From assembly GCF_002161085.1 (NCBI RefSeq), contig NZ_NFLU01000003.1, positions 186,001-250,000 on the forward strand: a stretch of DNA of 64,000 nucleotides, written 5' to 3'. The translations under genes were made by a program, and so were the position numbers. The notes beneath the pieces are model-generated. The model was given only the letters and a program-made list of their open reading frames with translations, did no database searches and was not told the origin of the DNA. Positions 9,263-17,701 of this stretch are shown one piece after another (position 1 is the first letter of the stretch; every line of letters begins with the position of its first letter). Source of the stretch: Flavonifractor sp. An112. Lineage in GTDB: Bacteria; Bacillota; Clostridia; Oscillospirales; Oscillospiraceae.

Positions 9263-10467
9263 TTCACCCCACCTCCTTTCACGTTACGAGTAATCATGGC
9301 CTTGGGAGAGACCACAGCGTCGGGGCCCACAGTCAGGTTCTGGGCCACCACGGCCACGCCCCAGTCCTCAGTGCCGTCGGGGGAGGAGCCCACCCGGGCC
9401 CGCTCACCGATGACGCTGTTCTCCGCGATGATGGAATACTCCACCACGGCGCCCGCCTTGACCACGGTGCCGGGCATCAGGATGGAATAGCGCACCACAG
9501 CGCCCTCCTCCACGATGACGGAGTGGAACAGGACGGAGTTCTCCACAGTGCCGTACACCTCGCAGCCGCCGGTGACCATGGAATGGTCCACCTTGGCGTT
9601 CTTACCCATGAAGTGAGGGGGCTTGGTGGGGGTGCGGGCAAAGATGGGCCACTCGTTGTCGTACAGATCGATGCCGTTGTCGGGAGAGAGCATATCCATG
9701 TTGGCATCCCACAGGGAGTCAATGGTGCCCACGTCCTTCCAGTAGCCCTTGAAGCGATAGGCGGTCATCTTCTCGCCGGCATTGAGCATGGCAGGGATGA
9801 TGTTCTTGCCGAAGTCGTTGGCGCTCTTCTCGTCCTCCTCGTCGGCGATGAGGTACTCCCGCAGCTTCTTCCAGGTGAAGATATAGATGCCCATGGAGGC
9901 CAGGTTGCTCTTGGGCTTCTTGGGCTTCTCCTCGAACTCATAGATGTCGTCGTTCTCGTTGACGTTCATGATGCCGAAGCGGGGAGCCTCCGCCATGGGG
10001 ACTTCCAGCACGGAGATGGTGCAGGCGGCCTTAGCCTCCTTGTGGCGGCGGAGCATATCGGCATAATCCATCTTGTAGACGTGGTCGCCAGACAGAATGA
10101 GCACATAATCCGGATTGTAAGTATCCAGGAAGTTGATGTTCTGGTAGATGGCGTTGGCGGTACCCTTGTACCAGGTGCCCTTCTCACCCTCGCGCATATA
10201 GGGGGGCAGGATGTGGACGCCGCCGTAGGAGCGGTCCAGATCCCAGGGCTCGCCGTTGCCGATGTAGGCATTGAGTTCCATGGGGCGGTACTGGGTCAGC
10301 ACACCCACGGTGTCGATGCCGGAGTTGATGCAGTTGGACAGGGGGAAGTCGATGATGCGGTACTTACCGCCGAAGGGGACTGCGGGCTTGGCCACGTGGC
10401 TGGTGAGGGCGTGCAGGCGACTGCCTTGCCCGCCGGCCAGCAACATGGCAACACATTCCTTTTTCAT
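9259..10467 (-). CDS. glgC: Glucose-1-phosphate adenylyltransferase, catalytic subunit
   Basis: Makes ADP-glucose from glucose-1-phosphate and ATP, the committed step of glycogen synthesis. The 402-residue protein carries [20 protein letters not shown] at the N-terminus (nucleotide loop and allosteric/catalytic residues), [20 protein letters not shown], the substrate loop [11 protein letters not shown], and the glucose-1-phosphate lysine region [12 protein letters not shown]-terminal hexapeptide repeats form the beta-helix. It is second in the operon after glgB and overlaps glgD by four bases. Confidence 0.97.
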   Translation of the reverse strand: MKKECVAMLLAGGQGSRLHALTSHVAKPAVPFGGKYRIIDFPLSNCINSGIDTVGVLTQYRPMELNAYIGNGEPWDLDRSYGGVHILPPYMREGEKGTWYKGTANAIYQNINFLDTYNPDYVLILSGDHVYKMDYADMLRRHKEAKAACTISVLEVPMAEAPRFGIMNVNENDDIYEFEEKPKKPKSNLASMGIYIFTWKKLREYLIADEEDEKSANDFGKNIIPAMLNAGEKMTAYRFKGYWKDVGTIDSLWDANMDMLSPDNGIDLYDNEWPIFARTPTKPPHFMGKNAKVDHSMVTGGCEVYGTVENSVLFHSVIVEEGAVVRYSILMPGTVVKAGAVVEYSIIAENSVIGERARVGSSPDGTEDWGVAVVAQNLTVGPDAVVSPKAMITRNVKGGGVK

Positions 10468-10527
10468 TCTATCACCTCAGAGTTTGAACTGGAACTAACT
10501 GATAAACTCCGGCTCTCCGGAGAGGGG

Positions 10528-12675
10528 TCACTTTTCCTTCTTTTTGCGGACCACGGGTTTGGCGGCCTCCGCCTTAACGGCGGGAGCGGCGGCCTTCTTG
10601 CGGACGGCAGGCTTGGGGGCAGCCTCCTTTACCGCGGGAGCGGCAGCCTTTTTGCGGACCGCGGGCTTGGCGGCCTCCGCTTTGACGGCGGGAGTGGCGG
10701 CCTTCTTGCGCACGGCGGGCTTGGGGGCTTCCTCCTTATCCGCCTTCTTCTTGCGGACGGGGAACTTACGGGTACACTTATAGATCACCGCACTCATGGG
10801 CGGCAGGGAAATGGTAATGGACTGCTCCCGCCCCTGGCTCTCTACATAGCGGCTGCGGACCGGTTCGTGGTCGCCGCCCCCCTTACCGCCGAAGTCGAGA
10901 TCGTCAGAGTTGAACACAACGGAGTACACGCCGGGGACAGGTACGCCCACGGTATAGCCGGTGCGGTCCACCGGGGAGAAGTTGCACACGATGACCAGGG
11001 CGTCTCCCTTGGCGTCCTTTCGCAGGAAGGCCACGGTGTTGGCCTGATTGTCATTGGCCTCGATCCACTCAAAGCCCTCCCAGGAGAAGTCCAGCTCCCA
11101 CAGCTCGGGGTGGGCCAGGTAGAAGGCGTTGGCCTGCTTGAAGTAGTACTGCAACTGGCGGTGAGGCTTTGCCCACTCCTGGTCCGGGTCCAGCAGGTGC
11201 CAGTCCAGGGAGTGCTCATAATGCCACTCGTTCCACTGGCCGAACTCGCTGCCCATCATCAGCAGCTTTTTGCCGGGATGGGTGAGCATATAGGTGTAGA
11301 AGGCCCGGACGCCGGCAAACTTCTCCTCGTTGGTGCCCGGCATCTTGTTGATGAGGGAGCCCTTCATGTGAACTACCTCGTCGTGGGACAGGGGGAGCAC
11401 GAAGTTCTCCGAGAAGGCGTACATCAGGGAGAAGGTGATGTCCTTGTGGTTGAACTGCCGGAAATAGGGGTCCAGCTTGATGTAGTGAAGGATGTCGTTC
11501 ATCCAGCCCATGTTCCACTTCAGGTTGAAGCCCAGGCCGCCCTCCAGGCCGCCCTCGCCCACCGGGTGGGATACCCGGGGCCAGGCGGTGGATTCCTCGG
11601 CGATCATCATCACGTCGGGGTGTTCCTGGAACACATGGCCGTTGAGCTCCTGAATGAAGTCCACTGCCTCCAGGTTCTCGTGGCCGCCGAACACGTTGGG
11701 CACCCACTCGCCGCCCTGGCGGCCGTAGTCCAGGTAGAGCATGGAAGCCACCGCATCCACCCGCAGGCCGTCGATGTGGAACTGCTCCAGCCAGAAGAGG
11801 GCGGAGGAGAACAGGAAGGAGCGGACCTCGTGGCGGGCGTAGTCGAAGACACGGGTGCCCCAGTCGGCGTGCTCGCCCTTGCGGGTATCGGCGTACTCAT
11901 AGCAGGGTTCACCGTCAAACTCATACAGACCGAAGGCGTCCTTGGGGAAATGGGCGGGTACCCAGTCCAGGATCACGCCGATGCCGGCCTGATGGAGCTG
12001 GTCCACCAGCCACATAAAGTCGTGGGGGGTGCCGTACCGGCTGGTGGCGGCAAAGTAGCCGGTGCACTGGTAGCCCCAGGAGGCGTCCAGGGGGTGCTCG
12101 GTGATGGGAAGCAGCTCCACATGGGTGAATCCCATCTCCTTCACATAGGGCACCAGATACTTGCCGATGTCCCGGTAGGAGAGCATCTCGTCCTCGCCGG
12201 TACGCCGCCAGGAACCCAAATGAACTTCATAAATATTCAGTGGCTTCTGGTAAATCGGATTGTTCTTCCGGTAATCCATCCAGCTGCCGTCTCCCCAGCC
12301 GTAACCGGACAGGTCATAGAGCTTGGAGGCGTTGCCGGGACGGGTCTCGGCGTGGAAGGCGTAGGGGTCGGCCTTGGCCAGGACCCGGCCGGAGGCGGTA
12401 TGGACCGCGTACTTGTAGTTGTCAAACTGCTTCAGACCGGGGATAAAGACCTCCCAAACGCCGTCGGAGAGCAGCTGCATGGGGTGGTCGGAGTCGTTCC
12501 AGCTGTTGAAATCGCCCATTACAGCGACCAATTGGGCGTGGGGAGCCCAAACCCGGAAGACCCAGCCATCCTGCCCGTCCTGCACAGCAGGGTGAGCGCC
12601 CATAAACTCCTGGGCCCGCACTGCGTGGCCCTGTGAAAAATCATGGAGGATCGTACTCGGTTTGGTGGAAGCCAT
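10528..12675 (-). CDS. glgB: 1,4-alpha-glucan branching enzyme with a lysine-rich repeat tail
   Basis: GlgB cuts alpha-1,4 chains and rejoins them as alpha-1,6 branches. The protein has 715 residues. An N-terminal CBM48 region (about 40-130, VFRVWAPHAQLVAVMGDFN) precedes the GH13 barrel with the nucleophile region DGLRVDAVASMLYLDYGR, the acid/base region MMIAEESTAWP and LPLSHDEVVH. An all-beta C-terminal domain ends near ISLPPMSAVIYKCTRK. The last 79 residues are odd: a Lys/Arg/Ala/Pro tail made of 18-residue repeats, absent from normal GlgB. The ATG at 12675 was chosen because AAGGAGAGG precedes it; a longer frame would cross the promoter. It is the first gene of the glycogen operon. Confidence 0.95.
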   Translation of the reverse strand: MASTKPSTILHDFSQGHAVRAQEFMGAHPAVQDGQDGWVFRVWAPHAQLVAVMGDFNSWNDSDHPMQLLSDGVWEVFIPGLKQFDNYKYAVHTASGRVLAKADPYAFHAETRPGNASKLYDLSGYGWGDGSWMDYRKNNPIYQKPLNIYEVHLGSWRRTGEDEMLSYRDIGKYLVPYVKEMGFTHVELLPITEHPLDASWGYQCTGYFAATSRYGTPHDFMWLVDQLHQAGIGVILDWVPAHFPKDAFGLYEFDGEPCYEYADTRKGEHADWGTRVFDYARHEVRSFLFSSALFWLEQFHIDGLRVDAVASMLYLDYGRQGGEWVPNVFGGHENLEAVDFIQELNGHVFQEHPDVMMIAEESTAWPRVSHPVGEGGLEGGLGFNLKWNMGWMNDILHYIKLDPYFRQFNHKDITFSLMYAFSENFVLPLSHDEVVHMKGSLINKMPGTNEEKFAGVRAFYTYMLTHPGKKLLMMGSEFGQWNEWHYEHSLDWHLLDPDQEWAKPHRQLQYYFKQANAFYLAHPELWELDFSWEGFEWIEANDNQANTVAFLRKDAKGDALVIVCNFSPVDRTGYTVGVPVPGVYSVVFNSDDLDFGGKGGGDHEPVRSRYVESQGREQSITISLPPMSAVIYKCTRKFPVRKKKADKEEAPKPAVRKKAATPAVKAEAAKPAVRKKAAAPAVKEAAPKPAVRKKAAAPAVKAEAAKPVVRKKKEK
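10531..10719 (-). repeat. 54-bp tandem repeat encoding the GlgB tail
   Basis: Three 54-bp units (10558-10719) and a partial fourth encode 18-residue units of the form PAVRKKAA.PAVK.EA..K. The units differ by a few bases, so this is a diverged in-frame tandem array inside the coding region. Confidence 0.9.
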
Positions 12676-12750
12676 AGGTATCCTCTCCTTGTTGGCAGCC
12701 CCCCAGAATAGCTGGAATGACGTAAACTGGGGGTTCTTGTCATTGGTAAT

Positions 12751-12781
12751 AAATAAAATCCAAAATACGCGGATTTTATTT
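12751..12781 (-). promoter_or_regulatory. Inverted repeat at the glg transcription start (operator or 5' mRNA hairpin)
   Basis: Perfect 11-bp arms AAATAAAATCC (12751-12761) and its complement (12771-12781) flank a 9-base loop. The outer arm ends seven bases from the -10 box, so the repeat would cover the first transcribed bases of the glycogen operon. Confidence 0.6.
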
Positions 12782-12787
12782 GTGTAA

Positions 12788-12816
12788 AGTATACAACCAT
12801 ATGGCAAGATAGTCAA
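12788..12816 (-). promoter_or_regulatory. Sigma-A-type promoter of the glycogen operon
   Basis: On the minus strand TTGACT (12811-12816), a 17-base spacer and TATACT (12788-12793) lie about 110 bases before the glgB ATG. No other good promoter is seen within the operon. Confidence 0.85.
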
Positions 12817-12886
12817 GACGCGGATTACCAATTGGGGTGTAAAATTTCCAGTAATATATGCAATATCTTTTGTAAAGAACGCGCAG

Positions 12887-12915
12887 GGCCCGCCGCAGTT
12901 TTACTGCGGCGGGCC
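12887..12915 (-). terminator. Hairpin terminator after the D,D-carboxypeptidase gene
   Basis: A 12-bp perfect GC stem (12887-12898 with 12904-12915) lies 13 bases after the gene's stop codon. The T run on the minus strand is poor, so strength is uncertain. Confidence 0.65.
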
Positions 12916-12928
12916 TCGGTTTCCGGCG

Positions 12929-14080
12929 TCAGCCGGCCATGAGCAGGGTGCGCATCAGGCGCAGGAAGATACCGGGGGCGGAGAGACGGGCCACAGCCTG
13001 ATCGGCCACAATGGTGATCTGGGCCAGGACCTGATCACCGGCGGTCACCGTCATTCTGCCTAAAGTCTGTCCCGGCTCCACCGGGGCCTCTACATCCTGA
13101 CACAGCTCCAGCTGAGTCTCCACCTGGTTGACCATGGAGCGATTGACCAGAATTCGGGTGGGCTGGGAGAGCACGGGCTGGACGGTCTCCTGCTCACCCA
13201 GCAGTACATCCACCGGTGGTAGGGCCTGGGAAGGATACACATCCATCAGGGTGTAGTTGGCAAAGCCATAGTTAAGCAGGGTCTGGGCGGCTGCCGTCCG
13301 GGTGTCCTTGGTGGAGGATTTCAGGATAACGGCAATGAGTTCCATGCCGTCCCGTTCCGCCGTGGCAGACAGGCAGTAGCCGGCGGCATCGGTGGAGCCG
13401 GTTTTCAGACCGGTGGCTCCCTCATAGAATCGGATCAGTTTGTTGGTGTTGGCCAGCTGGAACTGGCCGTCCCGGAGGGAGTCCATCCAGATGGTGGTGT
13501 AGTCCCGGATGGAGGGGTGGTTAAGGATGAGCTCCCGGCTCATCAGGGCGATGTCATAGGCGGAGGTGAGATGGCCCGCCGCCGGCAGGCCGGTGCAGTT
13601 GACAAAGCAGGTGTCTGTCATGCCCAGCTGGGCGGCCCGCTCGTTCATTTTGGCCACAAAGGCCTCCTCGCTGCCGCAGAGATGTTCGGCCAGGGCCACC
13701 GAGGCGTCGTTGCCCGAGGCCACCGCCACGGCCTTGAGCAGATCGTTTACCGTCATCTGCTCGCCTTCCTTTAAATAGACCTGGGAGCCGCCCATGGAGG
13801 CGGCGTAGGCGGAAACGGTGACCAGATCGTCTTTGGACAGGCTGCCGCTGTCGATGGCCTCCATCACCAGCAGCAGGGTCATGACTTTGGTGACGCTGGC
13901 GGGTTCCAGTTTGTCGTGGGCATTTTGCTCGTAGAGAACGGTGCCTGTCTCCTTTTCCATCAATACAGCCCCTGCCGCATCTACGGTGGGCGTACCAGCG
14001 GCGGATGGATCGGCCTCGGCGGCCTGGACGGGCAGAGCCAGTAGGGTGGCGGCCAGCAGGGCCGCGGCCAGTTTTTTCAT
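12929..14080 (-). CDS. D-alanyl-D-alanine carboxypeptidase (PBP5/DacA family, peptidase S11)
   Basis: Removes the terminal D-Ala from peptidoglycan pentapeptides outside the membrane, and so limits cross-linking. The 383-residue protein has a signal peptide (residues 1-22, ending PVQAAEA). The three penicillin-binding motifs are S62-V-T-K65, S122-G-N124 and K226-T-G228. A C-terminal beta domain (about 290-365) and an amphipathic end (IFLRLMRTLLMAG), which may touch the membrane, follow as in PBP5. The start at 14080 is chosen because the signal peptide begins there and GGAGG lies upstream; the open frame runs further upstream without family similarity. It diverges from mobA. Confidence 0.94.
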   Translation of the reverse strand: MKKLAAALLAATLLALPVQAAEADPSAAGTPTVDAAGAVLMEKETGTVLYEQNAHDKLEPASVTKVMTLLLVMEAIDSGSLSKDDLVTVSAYAASMGGSQVYLKEGEQMTVNDLLKAVAVASGNDASVALAEHLCGSEEAFVAKMNERAAQLGMTDTCFVNCTGLPAAGHLTSAYDIALMSRELILNHPSIRDYTTIWMDSLRDGQFQLANTNKLIRFYEGATGLKTGSTDAAGYCLSATAERDGMELIAVILKSSTKDTRTAAAQTLLNYGFANYTLMDVYPSQALPPVDVLLGEQETVQPVLSQPTRILVNRSMVNQVETQLELCQDVEAPVEPGQTLGRMTVTAGDQVLAQITIVADQAVARLSAPGIFLRLMRTLLMAG

Positions 14081-14153
14081 GGTGTGTGACGCCTCCAATG
14101 CTGAAATGCTCTGTGGGAGAGGATATGGAGGGAAAAGGGCTTCTATACGGCTT

Positions 14154-14182
14154 TTGACGTGGGTAATTTTTTCTGGTACAAT
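14154..14182 (+). promoter_or_regulatory. Sigma-A-type promoter for mobA
   Basis: TTGACG (14154-14159), 17 bases, then TACAAT (14177-14182), about 35 bases before the mobA start codon. Confidence 0.8.
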
Positions 14183-14217
14183 GGCAAAATCATTGAAAAA
14201 CACAGGGAGGCAGGAGG

Positions 14218-14805
14218 ATGGAGCGCACCATTGGAGTGATCCTGTCTGGCGGGCAGAGCCGGCGGATGGGCCGTGACAAGGCGGGCCTGTCCCTGGCGGG
14301 GCAAAGTTTTCTGGACCGGATGACGAAGGAACTCTCCCCGCTGTTCGATGGGATCTATGTGTCGGTGGACCGGCCGGGGCGCTATCCCGGCTGCCGGGAA
14401 CTGCCCGATCTGAGACCGGGCCAGGGCCCCCTGGCGGGGCTGGAGGCCGCCTTTCTCCGCACCGAAGCGGAGGCGGTGTTCCTGGCCGCGGTGGATCTGC
14501 CCTTTGCCTGCTCCGGGCTGGCAGAACGTGTGTTGGCCGGCGTGGGGAATGGGGACGCCTGTGTGATCCGGCGGCGGGGCGGGGAGGCTGAACCCCTGTT
14601 TGCCCTGTACCGCCGCAGCTGTCTGGAGCCCCTGACCGCCTGCCTGGATGAGGGCCGCCGGGCGGTCAAGGCCCTGCTGGACCGGGTGGACTGCCGCTGG
14701 CTGGAGGAGGAAGAACTGCCGGAGTTTGACCTGGAGCGGGCCCTGTGGAATGTGAATACAGGGGTGGAGTTCCGTCGTGCGGTGGAATCGGAAAAAGAAA
14801 AATGA
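14218..14805 (+). CDS. mobA: Molybdenum cofactor guanylyltransferase MobA
   Basis: Joins GMP from GTP to molybdopterin to give the guanine dinucleotide cofactor used by DMSO-reductase-family enzymes. The 195-residue protein starts with the nucleotide loop LSGGQSRRMGRDKA, followed by the GPLAGLEAAF region and the metal-binding AAVDLPF segment. Its length matches the family. GGAGG sits just before the ATG. No other cofactor gene lies nearby, so it stands alone between the carboxypeptidase and an ABC importer. Its presence implies a molybdo- or tungsto-enzyme elsewhere in the genome. Confidence 0.9.
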   Translation: MERTIGVILSGGQSRRMGRDKAGLSLAGQSFLDRMTKELSPLFDGIYVSVDRPGRYPGCRELPDLRPGQGPLAGLEAAFLRTEAEAVFLAAVDLPFACSGLAERVLAGVGNGDACVIRRRGGEAEPLFALYRRSCLEPLTACLDEGRRAVKALLDRVDCRWLEEEELPEFDLERALWNVNTGVEFRRAVESEKEK

Positions 14806-14814
14806 AAATTCCTC

Positions 14815-14843
14815 TTTACAACGACGCTTTAGTGTGGTAACAT
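14815..14843 (+). promoter_or_regulatory. Sigma-A-type promoter for the amino-acid ABC importer operon
   Basis: TTTACA (14815-14820), 17 bases, then TAACAT (14838-14843), about 40 bases before the start of the binding-protein gene. Confidence 0.7.
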
Positions 14844-14883
14844 ACGAAAGCAACCACGACATACATGGTTTGGAGGAATGTAC

Positions 14884-15735
14884 ATGAAACGGAGACTGAC
14901 TGCTCTGGCCCTTGCGCTGGGACTGACCTTTACCCTGGCCGCCTGCGGTGGCGGCACCGGCGGTACCGCCAATACCCCTTCCAATAACAGTGAGAGCCCT
15001 GCCGGCAATTCTGAGACCCCCGCCGCCGAGAGCGATATGGCCTATGTGAAGGAGAAGGGCACCCTCGTTGTTGGCATGACTGACTTTAAGCCCATGGACT
15101 ATAAGGACGAAAACGGCGAGTGGATCGGCTTCGACGCCGACATGGCCAAGGCCTTTGCTGAGAGCCTAGGCGTGGAAGTGGAGTTCATCGAGATCAACTG
15201 GGACAACAAGCTGATGGAGCTGGATACCAAGGGCATCGATGTCATCTGGAACGGCATGACCATCAATGACGAGGTGAAGGCCGGTGCCTCCGTGTCCGAG
15301 CCTTACTGCCGCAACGGTCAGGTGGTGGTGGTTCCCGCTGACAAGGCGGAGGATTACCAGACGGTGGAGAGCCTCAGCGGCCTGAACTTCGCCGTGGAGA
15401 ACGGTTCTCAGGGCGCGGCTCAGCTGGATGAACTGGGCCTGACCTATGTGGCCAAGACCACCCAGGCCGACGCCCTGATGGAGGTGGCCTCCGGCGCCTC
15501 CGACGCGTGCGTCATCGACCTGCTGATGGCCGGCGCCATGATCGGTGAGGGCACCAGCTACCCCGATCTGACCTACACCGTGCAGCTCAACGACGAGGAG
15601 TACGGCGTGGCCTTCCGGAAGGGCTCCGATCTGACCGAGGCCTTCAACACCTTCTGGAAAGAGGCCTATGACGCCGGTACCGTCATGGAGACGGCCACCA
15701 CCTACGGCGTCCAGGAGTCCGTCATCGAAAAATAA
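14884..15735 (+). CDS. Polar amino-acid ABC transporter, substrate-binding lipoprotein
   Basis: An outer-face binding protein of the SBP_bac_3 family, 283 residues. The signal peptide ends in a lipobox LAAC with C21 the lipidated residue, followed by a Gly/Ser/Pro-rich linker to about residue 50. The mature part has GTLVVGMTDFKPMDYKDENG and GFDADMAKAFAESLG, typical of amino-acid binders, and the second-lobe region IDVIWNGMTI. The start at 14884 is preferred over the ATG six bases earlier because GGAGG then has seven-base spacing. A permease and ATPase follow. The substrate is not certain; such systems bind cystine, glutamine, arginine or similar. Confidence 0.9.
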   Translation: MKRRLTALALALGLTFTLAACGGGTGGTANTPSNNSESPAGNSETPAAESDMAYVKEKGTLVVGMTDFKPMDYKDENGEWIGFDADMAKAFAESLGVEVEFIEINWDNKLMELDTKGIDVIWNGMTINDEVKAGASVSEPYCRNGQVVVVPADKAEDYQTVESLSGLNFAVENGSQGAAQLDELGLTYVAKTTQADALMEVASGASDACVIDLLMAGAMIGEGTSYPDLTYTVQLNDEEYGVAFRKGSDLTEAFNTFWKEAYDAGTVMETATTYGVQESVIEK

Positions 15736-15805
15736 CATAGCCTAAGGGAATTGGGCAGAGAGCCGGGCGCTCTCTGCCCTTCCCCGGTCAAAAGAGGGAA
15801 ATGCT

Positions 15806-16444
15806 ATGCTGATGTCTGTTACGCTCACCCTGCTGGAGGGGTTTGTGGTCACCCTGGAGCTCTTCCTCCTGACCCTCCTGTTTGCCCTGCCCCTGGGTCT
15901 GGTGATCTCCTTCGGTTCCATGAGCCGGTGCGCTCCCCTGCGCTGGGTAGTCAAAACTGTGGTGTGGATCGTCCGGGGCACTCCCCTGATGCTTCAGATC
16001 ATGGTTGTGTTCTACGGCCCGGGCCTGATGTTCGACCTGCCCCTGCTGCCCCGGTTCACCGCGGCGGTGGTGACCTTCGTCATCAACTACGCCTGCTACT
16101 TCTCCGAGATCTACCGGGGCGGTATTCAGGGTGTACCGGCGGGCCAGCAGGAGGCCGGCCTGGTGCTGGGCATGACCCGCAGCCAGATCTTCTTCAAGGT
16201 GACCCTCCTTCAGGTCATCAAGCGTATCGTGCCCCCCATGGGCAACGAGTTCATCACCCTGGTGAAGGATACCGCACTGGTGCGGGTCATCTCGGTGTAT
16301 GAAATCATCTGGATGGGTGAGTCCTACATCAAGAAAGGTATGATCTGGCCCCTGTTCTACACCGCCGTGTTCTATCTGGTGGCCAACGGTATTCTCACCC
16401 TGCTGTTCAGCTGGTTTGAGAAGAAGCTGAACTATTTCAAGTAA
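15806..16444 (+). CDS. Amino-acid ABC transporter permease (His/Glu/Gln/Arg type)
   Basis: An integral membrane subunit of 212 residues with about five membrane helices. It carries the family's N-terminal region with VRGTPLMLQIMVVFYG and the EAA loop EAGLVLGMTRSQIFFKVTLL that docks on the ATPase. It lies between the binding-protein and ATPase genes on the same strand. A single permease of this kind normally forms a homodimer, and no second permease is present. The start has GAGGG upstream. Confidence 0.92.
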   Translation: MLMSVTLTLLEGFVVTLELFLLTLLFALPLGLVISFGSMSRCAPLRWVVKTVVWIVRGTPLMLQIMVVFYGPGLMFDLPLLPRFTAAVVTFVINYACYFSEIYRGGIQGVPAGQQEAGLVLGMTRSQIFFKVTLLQVIKRIVPPMGNEFITLVKDTALVRVISVYEIIWMGESYIKKGMIWPLFYTAVFYLVANGILTLLFSWFEKKLNYFK

Positions 16445-16457
16445 GGAGGCCCGGACC

Positions 16458-17243
16458 ATGCCTGTTTTGGACGTACAGCACATTGAGAAGCATTTCGGGG
16501 CCACCCGGGTGCTGGAGGACATCAGCTTTTCCCTGGAGCAGGGACAGGCCCTGGCCATCATCGGCTCCTCCGGCTCCGGCAAGACCACCCTGCTGCGCTG
16601 CCTGAACTTCCTGGAGACACCCAACCAGGGCAAGATCCTGGTCAACGGGGAGACCCTCTTTGACGCCGACGATCCCGCCACCCAGCGGGAGGCCGAGGTG
16701 CGGAAAAAGCGGCTCCACTTCGGACTGGTGTTTCAGTCCTTCAACCTGTTCCCTCAGTACACCGCCCTGGAGAACGTGACCCTGGCCGGGGAGCTGCTGG
16801 CCAAGGAGCGGCCCGACTTCAAGCAGAACAAGAAGACCATCCTGGAAGAGATCCGCACTCAGGGCCAGGCTCTGCTGGACCGGATGGGCTTGGCCGACCG
16901 GGCGGGCCACTATCCCCATCAGCTCTCCGGCGGCCAGCAGCAGCGGGTGGCCATCGCCCGCGCTCTGGCCCTCCAGCCCGACATCCTGTGCTTTGACGAG
17001 CCCACCTCCGCCCTGGACCCGGAGCTCACCGGCGAGGTGCTCAAGGTGATTCGCTCCCTGGCTGAGCAAAAGACCACCATGATCATCGTCACCCATGAGA
17101 TGGCCTTTGCCCGGGATGTGGCCGACCAGGTGATCTTCATGGACGGCGGCATCATCGTGGAGCAGGGCCCCGCCCGTCAGGTCATCGAGAGTCCCCGGGA
17201 AGAGCGGACCCGTCAGTTTTTGTCCCGCTATTCCGAGAATTGA
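16458..17243 (+). CDS. Amino-acid ABC transporter ATP-binding protein
   Basis: The 261-residue motor subunit of the importer. Walker A is GSSGSGKTT near residue 35, the Q-loop is LVFQSFNLFPQYTAL, the signature is LSGGQQQRVAIARAL, Walker B is ILCFDEPTSALDPEL, and the switch histidine is in IIVTHEMAFARDV. It starts 13 bases after the permease stop with AAGGAGG. A terminator follows directly. Compared with close homologues it has a short charged insert around residues 113-135 (FKQNKKTILEEIRTQG) between the Q-loop and the signature, which is common in Clostridia members. Confidence 0.94.
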   Translation: MPVLDVQHIEKHFGATRVLEDISFSLEQGQALAIIGSSGSGKTTLLRCLNFLETPNQGKILVNGETLFDADDPATQREAEVRKKRLHFGLVFQSFNLFPQYTALENVTLAGELLAKERPDFKQNKKTILEEIRTQGQALLDRMGLADRAGHYPHQLSGGQQQRVAIARALALQPDILCFDEPTSALDPELTGEVLKVIRSLAEQKTTMIIVTHEMAFARDVADQVIFMDGGIIVEQGPARQVIESPREERTRQFLSRYSEN

Positions 17244-17268
17244 AAAGAGTCAAAAAGCGTGGTATCAT
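17240..17268 (+). promoter_or_regulatory. Candidate promoter for the 115-residue gene, overlapping a terminator
   Basis: TTGAAA (17240-17245), 17 bases, then TATCAT (17263-17268). The -35 box includes the stop codon of the upstream ATPase gene, and the -10 box lies inside the terminator stem. Confidence 0.5.
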
Positions 17269-17288
17269 AATCTGGATACCACGCTTTT
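17253..17288 (+). terminator. Intrinsic terminator of the amino-acid ABC operon
   Basis: A 14-bp perfect stem (17253-17266 with 17275-17288) with an A-rich left arm and a T-ending right arm. Confidence 0.85.
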
Positions 17289-17309
17289 ACACTGCAAGGA
17301 GTTGACGCC

Positions 17310-17657
17310 ATGGAGGAAGCCATTTTTTTGCCGGTGCTTTCCCACTTTGAAAACGAGAATTTCTGGACCGCCAGCGGCGGCCGGATGCGCTACCGGGTGG
17401 ACCCGGTGAAGGGGGACGAGGAGAATCCCCCCTCCCTGACTGCCCAGGTGTGGGAGGGGCCCTGGCGGCTCCAGGACAGCACTGTGGAGGAGACGAAGTC
17501 CTTCTCCATGACGGAGGAGGGGTTGGAGGAGCTGCGGTCCTGGGTGTTGGTCTGGCAGGAGACCATCAATGCCCGGCCTCCCAGAAGCATGAAGGAGACC
17601 CTCCAGGCCAGAGACGCCCGCCGGGCGGAGCTGGAGGCCCAAAGCAAGGAAGAATAA
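17310..17657 (+). CDS. Conserved-looking hypothetical protein, 115 residues
   Basis: I do not recognise this gene. The product is soluble, acidic, and without signal peptide or membrane segment. The N-terminal half (HFENENFWTASGGRMRYRV, LTAQVWEGPWRLQDSTVEE) is rich in Trp and beta-prone; the C-terminal half (about 65-115) is a charged helix ending ARRAELEAQSKEE. GGAG lies ten bases before the ATG, and codon use matches its neighbours, so I take it as real. It precedes an amidase gene on the same strand by 44 bases, and they may share a transcript. Confidence 0.7.
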   Translation: MEEAIFLPVLSHFENENFWTASGGRMRYRVDPVKGDEENPPSLTAQVWEGPWRLQDSTVEETKSFSMTEEGLEELRSWVLVWQETINARPPRSMKETLQARDARRAELEAQSKEE

Positions 17658-17701
17658 CCGCAAATCTGTGAAGTGCATAGGATAACCCGGAGGGGTTGCC
17701 A

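Noticed and set aside
10558-10719. 54-bp repeats as a possible CRISPR or minisatellite outside genes
   Set aside because: The repeats are contiguous, without spacers, and in frame with glgB; they encode a protein tail.
9523-12636. A 1037-codon plus-strand open frame opposite glgC and glgB
   Set aside because: Same mirrored composition, no family similarity, and it runs through two well-identified glycogen genes.
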